The notes under the pieces: generated by a model | Seen by the model: only the letters and a program-made list of their open reading frames with translations | Database searches by the model: none | Told to the model about the DNA's origin: nothing | From: Spirochaetaceae bacterium | Lineage (GTDB): Bacteria > Spirochaetota > Spirochaetia > Treponematales > Breznakiellaceae | Length of the DNA stretch: 19,366 nucleotides | Assembly: GCA_031284295.1 (NCBI GenBank) | Contig: JAITAE010000294.1 | Span: forward strand, 1 to 19,366 | Reading direction: 5' to 3' | In this document: one piece after another, positions 7,765 to 14,568 of the stretch | Position numbering within the stretch: the stretch's first letter is position 1 | Layout of the letters: the number at the start of each line of letters is the position of its first letter | Translations under genes and position numbers: made by a program

Positions 7765-8133
7765 ATGATTCAAGTGGAGACCTTTCTGAATGTTGCCGAT
7801 AATTCGGGCGCGCGGCTGGTTCAATGTATAAAGGTACTTGGCGGTTCCAGGCGCCGCTATGCAAGCATAGGCGATATTATTGTTGTCGCGGTCAAGGAAA
7901 CACTGCCGACATCTTCGATAAAAAAGGGGACTGTCGAGAAAGCTGTTGTTGTCCGGACGCACAAGGAGTACAGGCGCCCAGACGGTACATATATTCGTTT
8001 TGACGATAATGCTTGTGTGATAATTGACGCGAACAAGAATCCAAAGGGGAAGCGTATTTTCGGGCCGGTAGCCCGTGAGTTGCGGGATAAGGACTATATG
8101 AAGATAGTTTCTCTCGCGCCGGAAGTTTTATAG
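7765..8133 (+). CDS. rplN: 50S ribosomal protein L14
   Basis: A 122-residue L14, exactly the family length. It has [16 protein letters not shown] at the start, [24 protein letters not shown] in the middle and [12 protein letters not shown] near the end. L14 forms part of inter-subunit bridges and is the binding surface of the silencing factor RsfS. The ATG is preceded by AGGGAG. A 103 bp spacer follows, unusually large for this cluster. Confidence 0.97.
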   Translation: MIQVETFLNVADNSGARLVQCIKVLGGSRRRYASIGDIIVVAVKETLPTSSIKKGTVEKAVVVRTHKEYRRPDGTYIRFDDNACVIIDANKNPKGKRIFGPVARELRDKDYMKIVSLAPEVL

Positions 8134-8143
8134 TCAGTGTGTC

Positions 8144-8193
8144 TGCGGGGTTTGCGCTTTACGGGCGGTATTCGTTTGAATCGAGCCCCCGCA
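8144..8193 (+). promoter_or_regulatory. Inverted repeat in the rplN-rplX spacer
   Basis: TGCGGGG (8144-8150) can pair with CCCCGCA (8187-8193), enclosing 36 nt. No U-run follows, so it is not terminator-like. It may be an accessory structure or chance in a GC-containing spacer. Confidence 0.3.
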
Positions 8194-8236
8194 AACTTTG
8201 AAGGCTACGGGAAAGCGGCTTGTAAGGAGCGGTAGA

Positions 8237-8566
8237 ATGTCAGTTCAAACTGAAACGCATAAGTTTAAGATAAAGAAAGACGATACGGTTGAAGTGATTA
8301 CCGGAAAAGAAAAGGGTAAACGCGGACGAATTCTGCGTATTCTGCGGGAGAAGGATCGCGTCGTGGTTGACGGTCTAAACCTGGTCAAAAAGACTCAGAA
8401 ACGACGCAGCCAGAATGACAGGGGCGGCATAATTGAAATTGAAGCGCCCCTGCATACGTCGAATATCATGATTGTCTGTAAAAAATGCGGCCCTACACGG
8501 ATAGGATATAAGGTCGAAGGAACGGTGAAAAAACGAATTTGCAAAAAATGCGGAGAGGCGTTGTAA
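8237..8566 (+). CDS. rplX: 50S ribosomal protein L24, zinc-ribbon type
   Basis: A 109-residue L24. The KOW motif lies near residues 16-35 (DTVEVITGKEKGKRGRILRI), and KKTQKRRSQNDRGGIIEIEAPLH is the conserved middle. The C-terminus has two CKKC pairs, with cysteines at 81, 84, 102 and 105, a likely zinc site. L24 is a key initiator of 50S assembly at the tunnel exit. The ATG at 8237 is chosen because AAGGAG (8224-8229) is seven bases upstream; an in-frame TTG at 8198 would add 13 non-family residues and has no clear Shine-Dalgarno. The stop is immediately followed by the rplE ATG. Confidence 0.95.
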   Translation: MSVQTETHKFKIKKDDTVEVITGKEKGKRGRILRILREKDRVVVDGLNLVKKTQKRRSQNDRGGIIEIEAPLHTSNIMIVCKKCGPTRIGYKVEGTVKKRICKKCGEAL

Positions 8567-9265
8567 ATGGGCGAGGGAAAAACAAAGAAAGCAGCCGGTA
8601 AAGCGCCTACCGAAAAACGAAAAACCGCTCCCGGCAAGGGAACGGCGTCAGGCAAGAGTGGCGGCGGAGCATCCGGAAAGTCAGGCGGCATCGTGGCCGG
8701 TAAAAACATTCATCCCGAAGGTTACGTGCCACGTTTGAAAAAAAATTACAACGAGACTATCGCGCCGGAACTTGTTAAAGAGTTTAACTATTCTTCACCC
8801 ATGCAGACGCCGCGTCTTGTAAAAATTGTCGTGAGCATGGGTGTCGGCGAGGCTATTTCCAACAAGAAACTCCTCGATGCCGCCATTGATGAGCTCACGC
8901 TGATTACCGGGCAGAAAGCGGTAAAAACTAAGGCCCGTAAAAGTATCGCAAACTTCAAAATACGGGCGGGGCAGGAAATCGGCGCGCGGGTAACCTTGCG
9001 CGGGGCTATGATGTATGAATTTTTGGACCGCCTGGTAAATGCGGCGTTGCCTCGCGTTAAAGATTTTCGCGGGATCAGTCAGAATGCTTTTGACGGGCAT
9101 GGAAATTATGCTATGGGGATAACCGAGCAGATCATCTTCCCAGAAATTGATTTTGACAAGATAGAGCGTATTGCCGGACTCAATATTGTTATCGTTACAA
9201 GCGCAAAAACAGACGCTGAGGCGAAGGCATTCCTTGCAAAGTTTGGTATGCCGTTTAGAAAATAA
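8567..9265 (+). CDS. rplE: 50S ribosomal protein L5 with basic N-terminal extension
   Basis: The protein has 232 residues against about 180 in the family. Residues 53-232 are ordinary L5: [66 protein letters not shown] and [12 protein letters not shown]5 binds 5S rRNA and touches P-site tRNA. Residues 1-52 are low-complexity Lys/Gly/Ser/Ala, with the hexapeptide SGKSGG twice (28-33 and 36-41). The long start is supported by GGAGAGG (8552-8558), eight bases upstream of ATG 8567 and directly after the rplX stop. A canonical-length start is also possible at GTG 8726, with GAAGG (8717-8721) four bases before it. Either or both may be used. Confidence 0.94.
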   Translation: MGEGKTKKAAGKAPTEKRKTAPGKGTASGKSGGGASGKSGGIVAGKNIHPEGYVPRLKKNYNETIAPELVKEFNYSSPMQTPRLVKIVVSMGVGEAISNKKLLDAAIDELTLITGQKAVKTKARKSIANFKIRAGQEIGARVTLRGAMMYEFLDRLVNAALPRVKDFRGISQNAFDGHGNYAMGITEQIIFPEIDFDKIERIAGLNIVIVTSAKTDAEAKAFLAKFGMPFRK

Positions 9266-9280
9266 ATAGAAGGAGCGTAC

Positions 9281-9466
9281 ATGGCAAGAAAAGCAATGAT
9301 TATAAAGGCGCTCAGGACGCCGAAATATAAAACTCGTAAGGTTAACCGTTGTAGAATTTGTGGAAGGGCAAGAGGGTATTTAGGTAAATTTGAGATGTGC
9401 CGTCTTTGTTTTCGTAAATTTGCAAGCGAAGGGCTTATACCCGGCGTTACAAAATCAAGTTGGTAG
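9281..9466 (+). CDS. rpsN: 30S ribosomal protein S14, zinc-binding (type Z)
   Basis: A 61-residue S14 of the short zinc form. The cysteines form CRIC (residues 24 and 27) and CRLC (40 and 43), followed by [19 protein letters not shown]14 completes the 30S head next to S19. Zinc-type S14 is replaced under zinc limitation in some bacteria by a cysteine-free copy elsewhere; none is in this window. AAGGAG lies before the ATG, and rpsH begins 9 bp downstream. Confidence 0.97.
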   Translation: MARKAMIIKALRTPKYKTRKVNRCRICGRARGYLGKFEMCRLCFRKFASEGLIPGVTKSSW

Positions 9467-9475
9467 GGGGAAAGG

Positions 9476-9874
9476 ATGAGCGTTTCTGATCCGGTAGCCG
9501 ATATGCTGACCAAACTCCGCAACGCCGGTATGGCGAAGCATGAAAAAGTTGACGTTGCGACCTCCAGGCTTAAACTTGAAATAGTTAAGATACTAAAGAC
9601 TGAAGGTTATATACGGAATTTCAAGAAAGTAACACAGGGCGGTATGAGTATTATCCGTGTGTTTTTAAAATATGACGAAGAGACGGGGCCGGTTATTCAC
9701 GGTATAAAAAAGGTGTCCAAACCGGGCCGCCGTGTCTATGCCGGTTACAATAGTTTGCCGCGTGTTTTTAACGGTTTTGGGACGCTGATAGTTTCAACGT
9801 CAAGCGGTGTTACCACAGGTAAAAAAGCCGTTGAGCGAAAAGTTGGCGGCGAAGTAATCTGTATGGTTTGGTAG
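9476..9874 (+). CDS. rpsH: 30S ribosomal protein S8
   Basis: A 132-residue S8 with the expected [17 protein letters not shown] start, [11 protein letters not shown] in the middle and the C-terminal 16S-binding block [15 protein letters not shown]. It binds the 16S central domain. In E. coli, S8 also represses the spc genes by binding message near rplX-rplE. In this window that message stretch encodes the unusual L5 tail, so any equivalent site would have to be different. GGGGGAAAGG precedes the ATG. Confidence 0.97.
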   Translation: MSVSDPVADMLTKLRNAGMAKHEKVDVATSRLKLEIVKILKTEGYIRNFKKVTQGGMSIIRVFLKYDEETGPVIHGIKKVSKPGRRVYAGYNSLPRVFNGFGTLIVSTSSGVTTGKKAVERKVGGEVICMVW

Positions 9875-9880
9875 GGTTAT

Positions 9881-10420
9881 ATGTCGCGTATTGGAAAGAT
9901 ACCGGTTAAAGTTCCGGCAGGCGTTAAAGTTTCTTTTAACAACAGCACAATCACCGTAGAGGGCCCAAAGGGTAAGCTGGCGCAGTCGTACCACGATGTT
10001 GTAAACTTTGAAAGTAAAGACGGCGAAATTGTTGTTACCAGAATAAACGATGAAAAACAGACTAAGGCTTTTCACGGATTGTACCGGAATCTACTTAATA
10101 ATATGGTTACCGGGGTGTCTACGGGTTTTTCGCGGGTCTTGATAATTAACGGTGTTGGTTACAGGGCGGAAGTCCAGGGTAAACTTCTTGTTATGAACCT
10201 TGGGTTTTCAAACGAAGTGTATGTTGGGATACCGGAAGGCATTGCGTTAAAGGTTGAAGCGAACGGGCGGCTTGAAATAAGCGGAATTGACAAATGTCAG
10301 GTCGGCGAGTTCGCATCGCAAGTACGGAAACTTCGCGCTCCTGAGCCTTACAAGGGCAAGGGCATCCGGTATGAAGATGAACATATCAGGCGGAAAGTCG
10401 GTAAATCCGGTGTTAAATAG
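9881..10420 (+). CDS. rplF: 50S ribosomal protein L6
   Basis: A 179-residue L6 (E. coli 177). It begins [17 protein letters not shown] and has [21 protein letters not shown] linking its two similar domains. The C-terminal signature is [16 protein letters not shown]6 sits near the sarcin-ricin loop and the factor-binding site. The Shine-Dalgarno is weak (TAGGG), and the 6 bp gap to rpsH suggests coupled translation. Confidence 0.97.
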   Translation: MSRIGKIPVKVPAGVKVSFNNSTITVEGPKGKLAQSYHDVVNFESKDGEIVVTRINDEKQTKAFHGLYRNLLNNMVTGVSTGFSRVLIINGVGYRAEVQGKLLVMNLGFSNEVYVGIPEGIALKVEANGRLEISGIDKCQVGEFASQVRKLRAPEPYKGKGIRYEDEHIRRKVGKSGVK

Positions 10421-10433
10421 GGATAGTTAAGCT

Positions 10434-10796
10434 ATGTTGCGGAAAATGTTGGAAAAAGAGAGAAAGCGTCTAAACCGAAAGGTTCATATACGAAAAATTC
10501 TTTCCGGTACCGCGGAAAGACCCCGTATGACGGTAACGCGGAGCAATAAGAATCTGTCCGTGCAGGCGATTGACGATACAAAGGGGCATACACTTGCCTC
10601 AGCTTCAACTCTGGAAAAAGACTTGAAGGAGATAAAGCCTACGGTGGAGGGAGGTGCCCGGTTGGGTGAGCTTATGGGAAAACGTCTTTTGGAAAAAAAT
10701 ATAAAGACGGTTGTTTTTGACAGAAACGGCTATCTGTATCACGGCGTCGTTAAGGCAATCGCGGACGGCGCCCGTAAAACCGGGGTTCAGTTTTAA
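10434..10796 (+). CDS. rplR: 50S ribosomal protein L18
   Basis: A 120-residue L18 with [28 protein letters not shown], and the C-terminal [27 protein letters not shown]18 binds 5S rRNA together with L5. The start at 10434 is preceded by AGGGA at some distance; an in-frame ATG at 10446 (four residues shorter) cannot be excluded. A 67 bp spacer with a strong palindrome separates it from rpsE. Confidence 0.95.
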   Translation: MLRKMLEKERKRLNRKVHIRKILSGTAERPRMTVTRSNKNLSVQAIDDTKGHTLASASTLEKDLKEIKPTVEGGARLGELMGKRLLEKNIKTVVFDRNGYLYHGVVKAIADGARKTGVQF

Positions 10797-10798
10797 TT

Positions 10799-10829
10799 GG
10801 TTGTTTCAAAACGTGGTTTTGGAACAGCC
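10799..10829 (+). repeat. Strong palindrome in the rplR-rpsE spacer
   Basis: GGTTGTTTCAAAAC (10799-10812) pairs with GTTTTGGAACAGCC (10816-10829) over 14 bp with two G-U pairs and a GTG loop. It begins two bases after the rplR stop. A TTTTT run comes seven bases after the stem (10836-10840), so attenuation is possible but not textbook. The half-site GGTTGTTTCAAAA recurs exactly at 17080-17092. GTTTTGGAA recurs at 17221-17229, and its complement lies at 17065-17073. This suggests a dispersed palindromic repeat. Confidence 0.6.
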
Positions 10830-10863
10830 GGCCTGGTTTTTGGAAAAATTTGTTGGGGGCGGA

Positions 10864-11391
10864 ATGGAACATTCAAGGGATAGAGATCGCGACAAAAACT
10901 CTCAGGATAGAGAGAAAGAGTTTGTAGAAAAATTGGTTAAGCTGAATAGAACGGCAAAGGTCGTGAAGGGTGGACGCCGGTTTTCATTTTCAGCGTTAAC
11001 CGTTGTCGGCGATCGTAAAGGTAATGTAGGTTACGGTTTCGGCAAAGCCAATGATGTTTCCGAAGCGATTCGTAAGAGTATGGATAAGGCAAAGCGAAAT
11101 ATGGTACGCTTACCATCTAAGCATGGTACGATACCACACGAGATACAGGGAACATTTAAGTCGTCTGTGGTGCTTTTGAAACCGGCCTGTTCCGGTACCG
11201 GCATCATTGCGGGCGGGCCTGTTCGCGCCATCATGGAAGCGGGCGGTGTTACCGATGTGCTTTCCAAGTCAATTGGCGCTTCAAGTCAGTACAATGTCGT
11301 TAAAGCGACGTTTGACTGTATTAAACGTATGATGGACGCGCGGCTTATCGCAAAAAACCGTGGTAAGTCGCTCAAAGAGATTTGGGGGTAA
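10864..11391 (+). CDS. rpsE: 30S ribosomal protein S5
   Basis: A 175-residue S5 (E. coli 167). It opens with an Arg/Asp-rich tail (MEHSRDRDRDKNS). The double-stranded RNA-binding core follows: VVKGGRRFSFSALTVVGDRKGNVGYGFGKA. The C-terminal domain has SGTGIIAGGPVRAIMEAGGV. The KGGR loop is the site of spectinomycin-resistance changes in other species and looks wild type. ATG 10864 is supported by a G-rich stretch at 10855-10859; a longer in-frame version from 10711 would overlap rplR and is not family-like. rpmD begins 2 bp after the stop. Confidence 0.95.
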   Translation: MEHSRDRDRDKNSQDREKEFVEKLVKLNRTAKVVKGGRRFSFSALTVVGDRKGNVGYGFGKANDVSEAIRKSMDKAKRNMVRLPSKHGTIPHEIQGTFKSSVVLLKPACSGTGIIAGGPVRAIMEAGGVTDVLSKSIGASSQYNVVKATFDCIKRMMDARLIAKNRGKSLKEIWG

Positions 11392-11393
11392 CA

Positions 11394-11591
11394 ATGGCGG
11401 ATGTTTTAAGCGGTAAAATAAAGATTCGCCTTGTGCGGAGTACGATAGGCGCACTTCCTAAACAGCGGGCGACTGTTAGGTCTCTGGGCTTGCGGAAAAT
11501 AGGCTCTGTGGTTGAACAGGAGGCCAATGGCGTGATTTTAGGAATGGTCAAGAAGGTTTCCCATCTTGTCAAAGTGGAGAAGATAGGCTGA
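11394..11591 (+). CDS. rpmD: 50S ribosomal protein L30
   Basis: A 65-residue L30. KIKIRLVRSTIGALPKQRATVRSLGLRKIGSVV carries the family pattern (R-S-x-I-G, then L-G-L-R-K). It continues with GMVKKVSHLVKVEKI. L30 is absent from some bacterial lineages, so its presence is mildly informative. GGGGG at 11384-11388 precedes ATG 11394; an in-frame TTG at 11382 overlaps the end of rpsE and is less likely. TGATG joins it to rplO. Confidence 0.95.
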   Translation: MADVLSGKIKIRLVRSTIGALPKQRATVRSLGLRKIGSVVEQEANGVILGMVKKVSHLVKVEKIG

Positions 11592-12070
11592 TGCAGGATT
11601 TCGATTTACACGCGCCTCACGGCGCAAACAAGAGAAAAAGGATAGTCGGACGCGGTCAGGGTTCTGGGCGCGGGACGACGGCAGGCAGGGGAAACAAGGG
11701 CCAGCAGTCACGTTCGGGCGGAAAGACATACCTTGGTTTTGAGGGTGGGCAGATGCCGTTGTACCGGCGTCTCGCCCACCGTGGATTTTCAAATTATCCG
11801 TTCAAAACGGTTTATCAGGCAATAAATCTTTGTGATATAGAAAAACATTTTGAAGACGGCGGGACGGTGGACATCGCTTCGCTGAAAGCGTCCGGGCTTG
11901 TTAAAGGTAGGAATACTTTGGTGAAAATTTTAGGTCGTGGAGAACTCACCAGAAAAATAAATTGCAAGGTTGCGGCGCTCTCCGCCTCCGCGAAAGAAAA
12001 GATAGTCAAAGCCGGCGGCACAGTGAACAGTGCTCCCGAAACGTCTGAGTCAACTTCAACTGAAATATAG
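11591..12070 (+). CDS. rplO: 50S ribosomal protein L15
   Basis: A 159-residue L15, about 15 longer than E. coli owing to a Ser/Thr/Glu-rich tail (APETSESTSTEI). The N-terminal Gly/Arg-rich arm GRGQGSGRGTTAGRGNKGQQSR and the segment GFEGGQMPLYRRLAHRGFSN are diagnostic. L15 is a late 50S assembly protein that threads through 23S rRNA. The start overlaps the rpmD stop by one base. Its TAG stop lies inside the first copy of a duplicated 14 bp element upstream of secY. Confidence 0.96.
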   Translation: MQDFDLHAPHGANKRKRIVGRGQGSGRGTTAGRGNKGQQSRSGGKTYLGFEGGQMPLYRRLAHRGFSNYPFKTVYQAINLCDIEKHFEDGGTVDIASLKASGLVKGRNTLVKILGRGELTRKINCKVAALSASAKEKIVKAGGTVNSAPETSESTSTEI

Positions 12071-12094
12071 TTAAGGAAACATAGTTAAGGAAAT
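12067..12094 (+). repeat. Tandem 14 bp duplication containing the secY ribosome-binding site
   Basis: ATAGTTAAGGAAAC (12067-12080) is followed immediately by ATAGTTAAGGAAAT (12081-12094), with 13 of 14 bases identical. Each copy carries an in-phase-independent TAG and an AAGGA Shine-Dalgarno. The second AAGGA (12087-12091) is six bases before ATG 12098. The first copy includes the rplO stop. Replication slippage is the simplest origin; a standby ribosome site is possible. Confidence 0.85.
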
Positions 12095-12097
12095 TTG

Positions 12098-13426
12098 ATG
12101 GCTAACCCTTTAGTTGGTATTTTCAGAATAAAAGAGCTTCGCGATCGTATCTTTTTTACGGTTGTGATACTTATAGTATTTCGTCTGGGCGCCGTGATTC
12201 CCGTTCCCGGTATAAATGTACGTGAACTGAACGCATATTTCTTGTCTCAGCAAAATTCGGGGAGCGCCATTGTGGATTACCTGGACTTCTTTGCGGGCGG
12301 CGCTTTCTCGAACTTTTCAGTGTTCATGCTCGGCATAATGCCGTATATCTCGATGTCCATCATCATGCAGCTTTTGTTGATAGTGTTTCCCGGTCTTAAA
12401 AAGTTATCGCAGGAAGAGGGTGGCAGAAAAAAAATACAGGCGTACCAGCGCTATGGAACCGTTATTGTCTGCTTGATTCAGTCTTACGCGGTTACCCAGT
12501 ACGCGCAGATCATATCGCGGAGCGTGGAGAATCTGCTCACGATGAATCTGTTGCCGTTTACGTTGCTTGCTATGCTTTCGGTTACGACGGGGACGCTCCT
12601 GTTGATGTGGATGGGAGAACAGATAACCAAGCGAGGCATTGGCAACGGCATATCGCTACTGATATTTGCCGGTATTGTTGCGCGGCTGCCGGATGCGGTT
12701 TGGGAGTTGGCGGGCCGCGTAGCGCACGGCGACCTGAACCCGGTATTCGTGCTGGTGGTGCTTTTTATGTTTGTCGCTGTCATTGCGCTTGTGGTGTTTG
12801 AACAGCAGGGACAGCGGAAGATAACCGTGCATTACGCAAAGCGCGTTGTCGGCAGGAAGATGTACGGTGCTCAGAATACATACATCCCGTTCAAAATAAA
12901 CCCGTCGGGGGTAATACCCGTTATATTTGCTTCTTCGATTCTGACCTTTCCGTTGCAGATAGCTTCGACGGTAGGGGGAAATGTTCCCTGGCTAGCGGCG
13001 CTCTCGCGGGCTCTGACACCGCGCGGTGTATTGTACAATATTTTATATGTTTTACTTATAATCTTTTTTGCTTATTTTTATACACAGGTTACATTGAATC
13101 CTATAGAGATCGCGAAAAACATACGCGAGAACGGCGGCTCAATACCGGGTATAAGGACGGAAAAGATAGAGGAGTATTTGACAAAGATACTGAACAGGAT
13201 AGTTCTGCCGGGGTCCCTGTACCTGGCCTTGATTGCGGTGATTCCGACAATAATTCAGGTGCTGTTTAAATTTCCATCATCGATTTCGTATCTGATGGGT
13301 GGTACATCACTGTTGATTTTGGTTGGAGTTGACCTGGACACGATGAGTCAAATTGAAGCTATGTTAAAGATGCATCACCATGATGGTTTAACGAAGCATG
13401 GGCGTTTGCGCGGGAGAAACCTGTAA
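12098..13426 (+). CDS. secY: Protein translocase subunit SecY
   Basis: The 442-residue SecY forms the membrane channel of the Sec translocon with SecE and SecG. About ten hydrophobic segments are readable, starting with FFTVVILIVFRLGAVIPVPG, whose PVPG is diagnostic. Further motifs are MLGIMPYISMSIIMQLL (helix 2), [30 protein letters not shown], and FKINPSGVIPVIFASS. The C-terminal NPxEIAKNIRENGGSIPGIR loop binds SecA and the ribosome. ATG 12098 follows AAGGA; a TTG just before it is unlikely. No adk or map follows, unlike many bacteria; rpmJ comes 9 bp later. Confidence 0.97.
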   Translation: MANPLVGIFRIKELRDRIFFTVVILIVFRLGAVIPVPGINVRELNAYFLSQQNSGSAIVDYLDFFAGGAFSNFSVFMLGIMPYISMSIIMQLLLIVFPGLKKLSQEEGGRKKIQAYQRYGTVIVCLIQSYAVTQYAQIISRSVENLLTMNLLPFTLLAMLSVTTGTLLLMWMGEQITKRGIGNGISLLIFAGIVARLPDAVWELAGRVAHGDLNPVFVLVVLFMFVAVIALVVFEQQGQRKITVHYAKRVVGRKMYGAQNTYIPFKINPSGVIPVIFASSILTFPLQIASTVGGNVPWLAALSRALTPRGVLYNILYVLLIIFFAYFYTQVTLNPIEIAKNIRENGGSIPGIRTEKIEEYLTKILNRIVLPGSLYLALIAVIPTIIQVLFKFPSSISYLMGGTSLLILVGVDLDTMSQIEAMLKMHHHDGLTKHGRLRGRNL

Positions 13427-13435
13427 GGGGGAAAA

Positions 13436-13549
13436 ATGAAAGTTAGGACAAGTGTGAAACCTATCTGCGATAAATGTAAAGTGATAAAGCGGCACGGTAT
13501 AATCCGTATCATTTGTCAAAATCCAAAACATAAGCAGAGACAGGGTTAG
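13436..13549 (+). CDS. rpmJ: 50S ribosomal protein L36
   Basis: A 37-residue L36: [20 protein letters not shown], then a basic C-terminal half ending [10 protein letters not shown]. The zinc ligands C11, C14, C27 and H32 are all present, so this is the zinc-binding form. L36 stabilises 23S rRNA near the factor-binding side. AGGGGG lies seven bases before ATG 13436. It fills the space between secY and rpsM, which starts 8 bp after the TAG. The infA gene often found beside rpmJ is absent. Confidence 0.97.
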   Translation: MKVRTSVKPICDKCKVIKRHGIIRIICQNPKHKQRQG

Positions 13550-13557
13550 GGGGAATA

Positions 13558-13923
13558 ATGGCTCGTATTGCGGGAGTTGACTTACCCAACAAGCACGTTG
13601 ATATTGCTTTGACCTATATATTCGGCATAGGCAGATCAAGCGCGGCGCGGATTTGCGAGAAAACCGGGATAGACGTTAAACGTTTGATAAACGATCTTTC
13701 CGCCGAGGAGTTGAATGAATTACGCCGCCTGATTGAAAGTGATTACAAGGTTGAAGGTAGGCTCCGGACGGAGGTTGCGCTAAACATCAAGCGGCTTATG
13801 GACATAGGCTGTTACCGTGGATTGCGGCACAGAAAGGGTTTGCCGCTTCGCGGTCAGAGGACACGTACTAACGCGCGTACCCGCAAAGGCAAAAAGAAGA
13901 CTGTTGCGGGTAAAAAGAAATGA
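13558..13923 (+). CDS. rpsM: 30S ribosomal protein S13
   Basis: A 121-residue S13 with [20 protein letters not shown], the helix-hairpin-helix [11 protein letters not shown], and the C-terminal tail [27 protein letters not shown], which reaches the P-site tRNA. GGGGGAA precedes the ATG. In E. coli the alpha operon is repressed by S4 binding at the rpsM start. Here the gene follows rpmJ by 8 bp, with no room for that leader, and the structured spacer lies after rpsM instead. Confidence 0.97.
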   Translation: MARIAGVDLPNKHVDIALTYIFGIGRSSAARICEKTGIDVKRLINDLSAEELNELRRLIESDYKVEGRLRTEVALNIKRLMDIGCYRGLRHRKGLPLRGQRTRTNARTRKGKKKTVAGKKK

Positions 13924-14156
13924 ACCTCACCGCACTGAATAGCAGTGTGTCTTGTAAGCATTACATTATTTACGAGGTTCGTTCTGTAAGGAAATTATTA
14001 GGGAATTATTTAATTGTGGGGTCTACTACCACTTTTTATTGGCGTTGCCAATTCTCGCCCGCCCTAAAGGGTGAGGTATTAGACCCTACTGCGAATAAAC
14101 CGGCGGTTTGAGTTTTCAAATTTTACAACGCCAATTATATATTTACAGGAGGAAGG
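13919..14156 (+). promoter_or_regulatory. Structured rpsM-rpsK spacer: two three-way junctions
   Basis: Domain 1: AATGAACCTC (13919-13928) pairs with GAGGTTCGTT (13974-13983, one G-U). It encloses CGCACTG/CAGTGTG (13931-13937 with 13943-13949) and TGTAA/TTACA (13953-13957 with 13961-13965). Domain 2: GGGTCTACTACC (14019-14030) pairs with GGTATTAGACCC (14075-14086, one mismatch), enclosing TTGGC/GCCAA (14039-14051) and a CCC/GGG hairpin (14062-14071). AAACC/GGTTT follows (14097-14109). ATTGGCGTT (14038-14046) is also fully complementary to AACGCCAAT (14127-14135), just before the rpsK-side Shine-Dalgarno. Alternatives are a regulatory RNA, perhaps for S4 or S11 feedback, or a palindrome-rich non-autonomous mobile element of IS200/IS605 type. 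I recognise no known family. Confidence 0.55.
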
Positions 14157-14183
14157 ATGAGCGGAGGACAGTGTGGCTGCTAA
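14157..14183 (+). CDS. Possible 8-codon leader ORF overlapping the rpsK start
   Basis: ATG 14157 is preceded by AGGAGG (14147-14152), the strongest Shine-Dalgarno near rpsK. It reads MSGGQCGC and stops at TAA 14181-14183, inside codons 3-4 of rpsK and in another frame. Its own codons contain the GGAGG (14163-14167) that serves the rpsK GTG. Ribosomes ending here could re-initiate on rpsK, giving translational coupling. It may also be chance: a strong Shine-Dalgarno placed early as a standby site. The peptide itself resembles nothing I know. Confidence 0.4.
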   Translation: MSGGQCGC

Positions 14184-14556
14184 CGTTAAGAAAAAAAAAG
14201 AAAAGAAGTCGGTATATGAAGGTAATGTTTATATACAGGCTACCTTTAACAATACCATTGTGACCATTACCGATTTGATGGGAAACGCTATTTCGTGGGC
14301 GAGCTCAGGCGGTCTTGGTTTTAGGGGAGCAAAAAAGTCTACGCCTTTTGCGGCGCAGACCGTTACAGAGACAGCCGCTCAAAAGGCTATTCAGTCGGGA
14401 TTGCGGGAAGTTCACGTGTATGTGAAGGGGCCCGGTATGGGTAGAGAATCTGCCATACGTCAGCTTGGTGTGCTTGGGATGAAGGTTAAATCCATTAACG
14501 ATGTGACACCGATTCCGCATAATGGCTGCAGACCGCGTAAGACGCGGCGTATCTAA
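14173..14556 (+). CDS. rpsK: 30S ribosomal protein S11
   Basis: A 127-residue S11 with a Lys-rich N-terminus ([13 protein letters not shown]) and the core [15 protein letters not shown]. It continues with [23 protein letters not shown] and [15 protein letters not shown], and ends in [19 protein letters not shown]11 lies on the 30S platform near the E site. The start is GTG at 14173 with GGAGG at 14163-14167; an in-frame TGA at 14158-14160 rules out any longer form. Upstream lies the structured spacer and a competing 8-codon ORF, so initiation may be regulated. Confidence 0.96.
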   Translation: MAANVKKKKEKKSVYEGNVYIQATFNNTIVTITDLMGNAISWASSGGLGFRGAKKSTPFAAQTVTETAAQKAIQSGLREVHVYVKGPGMGRESAIRQLGVLGMKVKSINDVTPIPHNGCRPRKTRRI

Positions 14557-14568
14557 ACGAGGAAAATA

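Noticed and set aside
13920..14111. 63-codon frame starting on the rpsM stop codon (ATGA overlap)
   Set aside because: No ribosome-binding site of its own, the sequence is not protein-like, and the DNA is dominated by inverted repeats that explain it better as structured RNA or a mobile remnant.
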